Below are positions 1 to 6,700 of a DNA stretch of 7,450 nt, one piece after another. The DNA is from Deltaproteobacteria bacterium. GTDB taxonomy: Bacteria > Desulfobacterota > Desulfobacteria > Desulfobacterales > ETH-SRB1. Each line of letters starts with the position of its first letter. Position 1 is the first letter of the stretch. Below the pieces are notes generated by a model. The model worked only from the letters and a program-made list of their open reading frames with translations, did no database searches and was not told where the DNA came from. The DNA lies in assembly GCA_003647525.1 (NCBI GenBank), contig QMMZ01000081.1, forward strand, positions 1 through 7,450, read 5' to 3'. Both the position numbers and the translations under genes were made by a program.

Positions 1-189
1 CTACTGTTCTACTGTTCTACTGTTCTACTGTTCTACTGTTCTACTGTTCTACTGTTCTACTGTTCTATTGTTCTACTGTTCTACTGTTCTTTATTCTATT
101 GTTCTATTGTTCTATTGTTCTACTGTTCTACTGTTCTACTGTTCTTTATTCTACTGTTCTACTGTTCTACTGTTCTTTATTCTACTATT
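1..189. repeat. 8-bp tandem repeat array (CTACTGTT) with 31-bp higher-order period
   Basis: The array can be parsed without gaps into 24 units: 16 exact CTACTGTT, 4 CTATTGTT (65-72 and 96-119), 3 shortened 7-base CTTTATT units (89-95, 144-150, 175-181) and a last decayed CTACTATT (182-189). The order is not random. Bases 120-150 and 151-181 are identical 31-base blocks of three CTACTGTT plus one CTTTATT, and 65-95 is the same block with one mismatch. The left edge is outside the window, so the true length is unknown. The plus strand has no stop codon in any frame until 194, while the minus strand has TAG in every frame every 24 bases. No coding role is evident. Such arrays usually change copy number by slippage or recombination; that is inference here. 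Confidence 0.97.
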
Positions 190-219
190 TTACTAAATTA
201 GCGCACAAACATTAGAAAA

Positions 220-1032
220 ATGCAAAATGCTTCTGTTAAAAGAGTAACAACTCTTCAACTGCACTCCATGAAAGAGCGTGATGAAAAAATTTCCATGCTC
301 ACCGCCTATGATTACTCTATGGCCAAGATCATTGATTCTGCCGGTATTGATGTAATCCTTGTCGGCGACTCGGCTTCCAATGTAATGGCGGGAAACCAAA
401 CAACTCTTCCAATCACACTTGATCATATGATCTATCATGCCACCTCGGTCATAAAAGCCGTTCGCCGGGCCCTTGTAGTGGTAGATATTCCTTTTGGTTC
501 CTATCAGGCAAATTCGGCAGAGGCACTCAAGTCGGCCATACGGATCATGAAAGAAGCCGGTGCACATGCAGTCAAAATGGAGGGTGGGGTTGAAATACGC
601 GAATCTGTAGAGCGTGTATTAAGTGCCGGGATTCCGGTTATGGGTCATCTCGGACTTACACCACAGTCTATTTACAAATTTGGCACTTATACAGTCAGGG
701 CCCGTGAAGAAGCAGAAGCACAGAAATTATTGGATGATGCTCAAAAACTACAGGAATACGGTTGTTTTTCTATAGTTGTAGAAAAAATACCTGCACAACT
801 TGGACGCCAGGTATCCGAAAAACTGGACATACCCGTTATCGGTATTGGAGCTGGTTCCGCAGTAGACGGACAAGTATTGGTGATGCACGATATGCTTGGT
901 ATCAACAAAGATTTTCATCCGAGGTTTTTACGCAGATATGCTGATTTACATGATTCAATTACCAATGCCGTATCCATGTATATTGAAGATGTGAAATCCG
1001 GGGATTTTCCTGCCAAAGAAGAAAGTTATTAA
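220..1032 (+). CDS. panB: 3-methyl-2-oxobutanoate hydroxymethyltransferase (ketopantoate hydroxymethyltransferase)
   Basis: PanB transfers a hydroxymethyl group from 5,10-methylenetetrahydrofolate to 2-oxoisovalerate, giving ketopantoate, the first committed step of pantothenate and coenzyme A synthesis in the cytoplasm. The 270-residue protein is full length for the family and forms a single TIM barrel. Visible family blocks are [14 protein letters not shown] (23-36), [12 protein letters not shown] (47-58), [11 protein letters not shown] (86-96), VKMEGG (118-123), [10 protein letters not shown] (141-150), VVEKIP (186-191) and [15 protein letters not shown] (207-221). By comparison with the E. 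coli enzyme, D50 and D89 should bind Mg2+, E121 lies in the metal and substrate site, and E188 is the catalytic base; all are present. The ATG at 220 fits the family N-terminus, and the same frame has a stop at 199-201. No Shine-Dalgarno is visible, only an A-rich leader. No other pan gene is in view. The nearby 8-bp array is its only oddity. Confidence 0.97.
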   Translation: MQNASVKRVTTLQLHSMKERDEKISMLTAYDYSMAKIIDSAGIDVILVGDSASNVMAGNQTTLPITLDHMIYHATSVIKAVRRALVVVDIPFGSYQANSAEALKSAIRIMKEAGAHAVKMEGGVEIRESVERVLSAGIPVMGHLGLTPQSIYKFGTYTVRAREEAEAQKLLDDAQKLQEYGCFSIVVEKIPAQLGRQVSEKLDIPVIGIGAGSAVDGQVLVMHDMLGINKDFHPRFLRRYADLHDSITNAVSMYIEDVKSGDFPAKEESY

Positions 1033-1240
1033 ACAACATGGTTGCCATGAATTTAAAGAAAATTTAAACTTTTAACTTCGATCTTCTGACTAAAACCTTC
1101 ACTTCCATTAAAATCATGGTAGTACCAATAATCATCTGGAGAATTTTCCCACCTGTTTTTCGATAGATTTTCCCCTCACTATTGGAGAACCAAAAGGTAA
1201 TGAAACCGATTGTTTTCTATAATGATATAAAAGCTTTACA

Positions 1241-1274
1241 TTGAAAACGTAGAACTATTACTAACATACGTTTA
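1241..1274 (+). promoter_or_regulatory. Candidate Bacteroidota-type promoter for the 1345 gene
   Basis: TTG (1241-1243) is followed after 23 bases by TACGTTTA (1267-1274). The second element matches the Bacteroidota -7 consensus TAnnTTTG at all fixed positions but the last. The spacing is at the upper end of the 17-23 bases reported for Flavobacterium promoters. Transcription would begin around 1280 and give a leader of about 65 bases. In an AT-rich region such matches also arise by chance, so this is only a candidate. Confidence 0.3.
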
Positions 1275-1294
1275 ATTTTAGTTGAACTAAAATT
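1274..1294. promoter_or_regulatory. Perfect palindrome with 10-bp arms, possible operator
   Basis: The arms AATTTTAGTT (1274-1283) and AACTAAAATT (1285-1294) are exact reverse complements around a single central G. Symmetry ends at 1273/1295. This geometry suits a dimeric DNA-binding protein better than an RNA hairpin, although an 8-bp stem with a TTGAA loop is possible. It begins on the last base of the candidate -7 element and would cover the predicted transcription start, a usual place for a repressor site. The palindrome is seen directly; the operator role is inferred, and no regulator gene is in the window. Confidence 0.45.
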
Positions 1295-1344
1295 GATGTT
1301 TTCATTCATTTACTCATTTAAGCATTATATATTTCATTGACAAA

Positions 1345-1707
1345 ATGACCCAAATGATAACCGAGAAATTAAATCAAGACCAACAATGGGAAAAGCTTCT
1401 AAGCCAGCTGGAAAAGATATTCGGCAAAAAACCAGAAGATCTTAGAAGTATCTTATTTTTAATAGGTGTGCAGGAGTTGGGTATGGGGATAAGAAAATTT
1501 TCTAAAGAAGAAAAGCGTGACCTTATGCATATTGCTATTTGTAAAGTTTTGAGCTATTCCGGGTATTATGAAGAAGAAGGGATTGACGAAGACGGCTGGC
1601 CACATTGGAAACTGATAAAAAATCTTCCGGCCAATGATATGCTTCAACAGGATGTTCTACTTAAAAATCACATTTTGAAATACTTTGAAGAGAATATGAA
1701 ATTATGA
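1345..1707 (+). CDS. Conserved hypothetical protein of about 120 residues
   Basis: Function unknown. The sequence resembles small conserved Bacteroidota proteins that I recall as unannotated; I cannot give a family name. It is a soluble, probably helical, charged protein with no signal peptide or membrane segment. The likely conserved core comprises LFLIGVQELGMG (37-48), RKFSKEEKRDLMHIAICKVL (50-69) and a tyrosine/acid/tryptophan-rich stretch YYEEEGIDEDGWPHW (74-88). The C-terminus (99-120) is again helical and charged. No Cys/His metal site or nucleotide-binding loop is visible. The ATG at 1345 was chosen as the first in frame; a second ATG at 1354 (residue 4) is also possible, and neither has a Shine-Dalgarno. 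The gene stands alone, with 312 bases before it and 233 after, so it is probably its own transcription unit, perhaps controlled through the palindrome at 1274-1294. Coding status is supported by length, composition and the recognisable core. Confidence 0.8.
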   Translation: MTQMITEKLNQDQQWEKLLSQLEKIFGKKPEDLRSILFLIGVQELGMGIRKFSKEEKRDLMHIAICKVLSYSGYYEEEGIDEDGWPHWKLIKNLPANDMLQQDVLLKNHILKYFEENMKL

Positions 1708-1741
1708 GTAGGTATCTAATTTGCAATTTCTTTTCCGGATT

Positions 1742-1774
1742 TTGTATATATTTACTTTTTGTTGCGTAATTGTG
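1742..1774 (+). promoter_or_regulatory. Candidate Bacteroidota-type promoter for the 1941 cluster
   Basis: TTG (1742-1744) is followed after 22 bases by TAATTGTG (1767-1774), which differs from TAnnTTTG at one fixed position. A competing pair is TTG (1721-1723), 23 bases, TATATTTA (1747-1754), also one mismatch. Either would give a leader of roughly 160-180 bases containing both inverted repeats described at 1806-1899. The two overlapping possibilities show how easily such matches occur in AT-rich DNA, so confidence is low. Confidence 0.25.
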
Positions 1775-1805
1775 TCCAAAATTTTAGTCTATTATGAAAC
1801 CGACA

Positions 1806-1852
1806 TGACAAAAATAATTTTTAGACTCACAAGGCAATGATTATTTTTGTCA
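1806..1852. repeat. Inverted repeat with perfect 13-bp arms
   Basis: TGACAAAAATAAT (1806-1818) and ATTATTTTTGTCA (1840-1852) are exact reverse complements separated by 21 bases. The arms are AT-rich with a TGAC/GTCA end. The right end, ATTTTTGTC, is U-rich in RNA but part of the stem, so it is not a standard intrinsic terminator. It sits about 100 bases after the 1345 gene and about 90 before the lipoprotein gene, and it is followed within a base or two by a second, GC-rich hairpin. Confidence 0.8.
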
Positions 1853-1853
1853 A

Positions 1854-1899
1854 AACCTGCCTGCCCGAGCGTTAACTGAGGCACAAGCAGGCAGAGGTT
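1854..1899. repeat. GC-rich inverted repeat, REP-like hairpin element
   Basis: TGCCTGC (1858-1864) pairs with GCAGGCA (1887-1893). The stem continues as AACC (1854-1857) with GGTT (1896-1899) across a two-base GA bulge, for 11 base pairs in all. The 22-base loop contains the palindrome GTTAAC (1871-1876). It is much richer in GC than its surroundings. CCTGCCTGC/GCAGGCAGG hairpins are, as far as I recall, common interspersed elements in Bacteroidota genomes, which makes a REP-like or small mobile repeat likely. No T tract follows, so a classical terminator is unlikely. Copy number elsewhere in the genome cannot be seen from here. Confidence 0.6.
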
Positions 1900-1940
1900 C
1901 CATCTGACATGTGTTATTATAATAATAAATAGATAAAAAA

Positions 1941-3695
1941 ATGAAATTATCTGGCTTAACATTCATTTTTTCGGCGATCATTTTATTGTTCTCTTCCTGT
2001 GGTGGTGGTGATGAATCTTCATCAAATGGGTTGAGACCAGCTGAAGGTGGCCGCTACTTTGGTGGCATATTCAGGATCAACGAATCAGAGTACATCAAAA
2101 ACCTCTTCCCGCACAATATTACAGATGCATACTCTTATCGCGTAGCCTCCCAAATTTATGAAGGTCTGTTTAAGTTTGATCCCAAAACACTGGAAGTAAT
2201 TCCATGTCTGGTAGATGATTACAACATAGATGCCTCGAGAACAACTTATACTTTCAACCTAAGTAAAGGAGTGTATTTTCATGACAACCCTTGTTTTGAA
2301 GGGGGCAAAGGCCGGGAAATGACAGCTGAAGATGTAAAATATTGTTTTACACAACTATGTACACCTTCTCTAAGCAATCAGAATTTCTCCGTTTTTCAGG
2401 GTATTGTAAAAGGAGCTGATGCCTATTTCGCCGCTTGTCAGGGAGGCAAAACACCGGATTTCGAAGTGGAGGGTATACGGGTGACAGACAAATACACACT
2501 TACAATAGAGCTTACAGAACCAAATTCTATTTTTATTATGAACCTTGCCCGCCCGGCATGCTTTATTTATCCACAGGAAGCTGAAGAACATTACGGCATG
2601 GATATGCGAATTCATGCGGTAGGTACCGGTGCCTTTACACTACATGCCAATGATGTAGATGAGGATATTTCAATTATTTTGAAGCGAAACCCAAATTATT
2701 ATGATAAAGATGAATTTGGCAACCAGCTTCCATATCTTGATGCTGTAAATATTCAGTTTATCAAAGATAAAAAAACCGAACTTTTTGAATTCAGAAAAGG
2801 AAATCTGGATATGATATATCGTTTGCCAACAGAATTCATTATCGAAATTTTAGAAGAAACCCTGCCAGGATCAAACGGAGAATACAGCAATTTCGAATTA
2901 CAGCGCTCACCGGAAATGATGACTCAATTTCTAACGCTCAACAATCAAAAAGGAGTATTTAAGGATGTGAGGGTACGCAAAGCATTTAATTACGCCATCG
3001 ACCGTGCAAAGATTCTGGATTTTGTACTAAATGGTGAAGGCTATGCACCTGGTGACCATGGCATCACTCCGCCTGTTTTTAATAATTATCCAATAAATAA
3101 AATCAAAGGCTATCAACTAAATATAGACTCAGCAAGATTTTATCTTTCAAAAGCGGGATATGGCAGTGGTAAAAAATTTCCTAAACTACAATTTCTTTTA
3201 AATGCAGAAGGTGAGCGGAATACACTGGTAGCCCTGGAGATACAAAAACAACTTAAAGACCATCTCAACATTGATGTAGAACTGGTTATTTTACCTTTTG
3301 CCCAATTGCTTGACAGAAGTTATAAGGGTGACTATAATATACTTCGTGCCGGTTGGGTAGCTGACTTCCCAAGTCCGGAAAACTTTCTATGGGTATTTTC
3401 CAGCAAAGATGTGCCAAATTCACCGGATGATGTATCTTATCCCAATGTTTCACGTTATATAAATACCAGGTTCGACGATCTGTACAAAAAAGCATTGAGT
3501 GCCAGGTCAATTGAAGATGCCAATAAATATTTCAGTCTGGCTGAAAATCAACTTATGACCGATGCACCGGTGATCATTCTCTGGTATGATGAAGGGTACC
3601 GGTTGGTACAATCCTATGTGAAGAATTTTCCAAACAATCCAATGCAGTACAGGGAGTTAGGCAAGGTATTTTTCCAGGAAGCTAAAAAACTTTAG
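1941..3695 (+). CDS. ABC transporter solute-binding lipoprotein, family 5 (peptide/oligopeptide type)
   Basis: An extracytoplasmic solute-binding protein of the DppA/OppA type (SBP_bac_5). The N-terminus MKLSG, a hydrophobic core and the lipobox LFSSC put the lipidated cysteine at residue 20, followed by a GGGDESSSNG tether. The mature part (about 37-584) has the usual two-lobe blocks: LFPHNITDAYSYRVASQIYEGL (55-76, in part), the SBP_bac_5 signature around MTAEDVKYCFTQL (127-139), VGTGAFTL (227-234), VRKAFNYAIDR (345-355) and LRAGWVADFPSPENFLW (468-484). The length of 584 is somewhat above the usual 500-550. The exact ligand cannot be read from sequence; peptides are the family norm. No permease or ATPase gene is adjacent, so it either serves a transporter encoded elsewhere or has another role. 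The ATG at 1941 begins the signal peptide and follows an A-rich leader. It ends in TAG, 9 bases before and in the same frame as the next gene. Confidence 0.92.
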   Translation: MKLSGLTFIFSAIILLFSSCGGGDESSSNGLRPAEGGRYFGGIFRINESEYIKNLFPHNITDAYSYRVASQIYEGLFKFDPKTLEVIPCLVDDYNIDASRTTYTFNLSKGVYFHDNPCFEGGKGREMTAEDVKYCFTQLCTPSLSNQNFSVFQGIVKGADAYFAACQGGKTPDFEVEGIRVTDKYTLTIELTEPNSIFIMNLARPACFIYPQEAEEHYGMDMRIHAVGTGAFTLHANDVDEDISIILKRNPNYYDKDEFGNQLPYLDAVNIQFIKDKKTELFEFRKGNLDMIYRLPTEFIIEILEETLPGSNGEYSNFELQRSPEMMTQFLTLNNQKGVFKDVRVRKAFNYAIDRAKILDFVLNGEGYAPGDHGITPPVFNNYPINKIKGYQLNIDSARFYLSKAGYGSGKKFPKLQFLLNAEGERNTLVALEIQKQLKDHLNIDVELVILPFAQLLDRSYKGDYNILRAGWVADFPSPENFLWVFSSKDVPNSPDDVSYPNVSRYINTRFDDLYKKALSARSIEDANKYFSLAENQLMTDAPVIILWYDEGYRLVQSYVKNFPNNPMQYRELGKVFFQEAKKL

Positions 3696-3707
3696 GGCAA
3701 AGTATTG
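3693..3707 (+). promoter_or_regulatory. Start region of the giant coiled-coil gene: TAG stop, AGGG, TTG start
   Basis: The lipoprotein gene stops at TAG (3693-3695). Its last two bases begin AGGG (3694-3697), a weak Shine-Dalgarno that leaves 7 bases to TTG (3705-3707). No in-frame ATG or GTG occurs between the stop and the first membrane segment, and the protein from TTG onward already carries the SGIYNKLSKYKKKYYLNL segment expected at the N-terminus. TTG is therefore the best start. The short distance suggests translational coupling to the lipoprotein gene. Confidence 0.6.
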
Positions 3708-6700
3708 GACAGCGGCATATATAACAAACTATCAAAATACAAAAAGAAGTATTACCTCAACCTGATTCTCAAAGGAGTGATTATCACGGTTTCAGTATTG
3801 CTTTCTGTTTTTTTGTTTTTTAATTTTCTTGAGTACTTCCTTCACGGTAGCACCACTTTACGGCAAGTATTTTTTATTCTTTATCTGTTGCTCAGCATAT
3901 TTGTTTTATATAGTTGGTTGTTGCGACATATACCAGGCCTGTTTTTCAAAACCTATAGGATCAGCGATGAGTATGCTGCGGGAAATATCGGCAAATATTT
4001 TCCTGAGGTTAGAGATAAACTATTGAATATATTACAGTTACAAAAACAGGCAACTGGAAATAGGCCCCTTATAGACGCAGGTATTCAATATAAATCGCTG
4101 CAATTGTCGGATATCCGTTTTGACCAGGCAATAAACCTGAAGGAAAATTTCCGTTATATCAGGTATTTGCTGGCCCCATTCCTGATAGTGGTAGGTTTTG
4201 CACTAATTAAACCCGGAATCATCACAGAACCAACTAAAAGAATTTTGCATTTCAACCAGGAGTTCATTCCACAGGCTCCTTTTCAATTTGATATTCAAAA
4301 CAGAGAACTACTCGCCTTTCGTAATGAAGATTACAAACTCGACCTAGAATTGAGCGGAAATTCCTTTCCGGAAAATGTATATCTGTTGACAGATGGACGG
4401 CGTATCAAACTCAATAAACAAAGCGATATATCCTATCAACATTTGTTCGAAAAAATTCAACAACCATTGTCTTTCCGTTTTGAAGCTGCCGGTTTTAAAT
4501 CAAGACTTTATGAATTGAAAATTGTGAACCGCCCCAATATAAAAACCTTTCATATTACCCTGTCTTTTCCGCCGTATTTGCAACGATCTATCGAACGGAT
4601 AAATAATATCGGAAACATGGAGATACCGGAAGGTACACGTGTGAAATGGCTTTTTAGCGCACTTGATGCCCGGGATATGTCCATTTCATTTGAAAATGAA
4701 AAGTTAGATAAAGAACTGGTTTCAGCCGGTGATCAATTATTTGAATACGAGAAACAAATGTTAAATTCTGATGATTATATCATCCGGCTTAGTAACGTTT
4801 ACAGCAAAAATAAGGATGTGATAAGGTATCACATTGAGGTAATTCCGGATGCATGGCCGAGGATCAATCTCGACCAATTTCAGGACACTACTCTATACGA
4901 TCTGCTCATTTTGGGGGGTAGCATATCCGATGATTACGGGCTGACCGAATTAAAAGTTTTTTATAAAAACGAAAGGAATAATAGAAAGGCAACCGATTTA
5001 TTTCAGCCAATCAATATTCCAATTGATCAAACCAAAAACAGTCAGAGTTTTTATTTCCAATGGGAGATAGATTCTCTACAGTTAAAAATGGGAGATGTTC
5101 TACAATATTATTTGCAGGTCAGGGACAACGATGGGTTAAACGGTCGAAAAGTCACACGGACCGAAATATTTACATTCAAAATACCCACAGGTGAAGAAAT
5201 CAGACAAGAACTGGAAAAAGCCACCAGACAAGCTGAAAATCAGCTTGACAACAATGTGGAAAAAGCCCGCGAACTTAAACGTATGCTTGAGGAAGCCCAG
5301 GACAAGCTAAAAGGCAAAAAAATGCTTAGCTGGCAGGACAAGCAAATGTTAGAGGAACTGGAAAAACAAAAACAAGAGCTAAACGATGCTATCAAAAAAT
5401 TCAAAGAACAGCTTGAAACAGAGGAAATGAAACGTGACCGTTTTAGTGAAAAGCGAAATGAACATATCCGTGAAATGTCTGAGCAATTGCAAAAGTTAAT
5501 GGAAGAGTTGCTGGACGAAGAAACCAAACAACTGTATGAAGAGCTTCAAAAGCTATTGGACGAGCAAAAGAATATGGACAAGGTGAAAGACCTGCTCAAT
5601 CAACTCAATCGTTATGAGAACACTACAGAAAAAGAATTGGAACGCGCTCTGGATTTGTTCAGGAAAATGAAATTCGAAAACAAATTGCAGCAAACCATCG
5701 ATCAGACAAAAGAATTAGAGAAAGCTCAAAACGCCCTGGCTGATAAGACAAAAGACAAAAAATCACAAAAAGAAGAACTGCTTGAAGAACAAAAGCAACT
5801 CAGTGAACAATTTGAAGAACTGAAAAAAGACATGGATGAAATGCGCGATTTGAATCAGGATCTCTTACGTCCAAAACCCCTCCAGGATTTCTCTGATGAA
5901 GAAAAGCAAATTGAAGAGCAACAAAAGCAGGCACAACAAGAGCTCGGGAAAAATAAGAAAAATAAAGCAGCGCAGTCACAAAAAGCTGCCGGTCAGGCAC
6001 TACGGCAAATGGCAAAAAAACTCTCTTCAATGCAAAGCATGATGATGCAGGCCAATATGGAAATGAATCTGGGCTTGATCCGGGATCTCCTTGACAATTT
6101 AATAAAACTTTCATTCGCACAGGAGCAGCTAATGAAAGATTTCAGACAGGTACATCAAAGCGACCCCCGCTTCCTACAATTATCAGAAAAACAACTGCTC
6201 CTTCAGGAAGATGCTAAAGTTATAGAAGACAGCCTGCACTCAATAGCAAAGGACAACTTCATGATCCAGGCATTTATGACCAGGGAAGTAGATGAGATGA
6301 ACCGGTATTTTGAAGAAACGGTTGATGCGATCCGGGATCGCAAAAAGGGAGAAGCAGTAGGAAAGCAGCAATTTGTGATGACTTCTATCAACAACCTGGC
6401 CCTAATGCTCGATGATGTGATGACCCAAATGATGAATGCTAGTGGAAGTGGATCAGGCAAAGGGCAAGATCAATCCATTCCCAGTTTATCCGAATTACAA
6501 AAACAACTGAACAAAAAGATCAGCGAATTGAAAAAAAGCGGTAAGCAGGGTAGAGAATTATCAGAGGAATTGGCCAATCTCGCCGCCGAGCAGGAAAGGA
6601 TCAGGCGTATGCTTCAACAGCTTGAAGAAAAGCTTCAAAATCAAAATGACGGGAAAGGAGCCGGTAGTTTGGAAGAAATTAGAAAAAAAATGGAGCAAAC

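Larger units (their letters stand above)
1033..1344. other. 312-base intergenic region after panB
   Basis: No convincing gene lies here. Just after panB there is a small hairpin, CATGG-TTG-CCATG (1037-1049), but no T run follows, so it is at best a weak terminator. AATTTAAA occurs twice (1050-1057 and 1061-1068). On the minus strand one frame stays open from 1216 down to a TAA at 1064-1066, about 50 codons, but its first ATG (1133-1135) leaves only 23 residues and I recognise no family in it. The right half holds a candidate promoter and a perfect palindrome, listed separately. Confidence 0.6.

Noticed and set aside
1..189. The array as a CRISPR
   Set aside because: Units are 7-8 bases long with no unique spacers; it is a simple tandem repeat.
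194..201. TAAATTAG as the panB -7 promoter element
   Set aside because: It matches TAnnTTTG at all but one fixed base, but no TTG lies 17-23 bases upstream, where the repeat array gives only TGTT and TTCT.
762..944. Plus-strand open frame inside panB
   Set aside because: It lies wholly within panB in another frame, and panB is conserved throughout this stretch.
1037..1068. CATGG-TTG-CCATG hairpin as the panB terminator
   Set aside because: The stem has only 5 base pairs and no T run follows.
1064..1216. Minus-strand open frame of about 50 codons in the gap after panB
   Set aside because: It lacks a start near its beginning, its first ATG leaves only 23 residues, and the translated sequence matches no family I know. 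A decayed gene remnant is possible but cannot be supported.
1914..1925. TTATTATAATAA palindrome just before the lipoprotein gene
   Set aside because: A 12-base all-AT palindrome in such AT-rich DNA is expected by chance and lies next to other A/T runs.
5240..5527. Minus-strand serine-rich open frame inside the coiled-coil gene
   Set aside because: It is the antisense of Q/E/K-rich codons; the serine-rich composition is an artefact of reading that repetitive coding sequence backwards.
5800..6460. Two further minus-strand open frames opposite the coiled-coil gene
   Set aside because: No recognisable domain, no spacing or leader typical of a gene, and the plus-strand gene is clearly coding across them.
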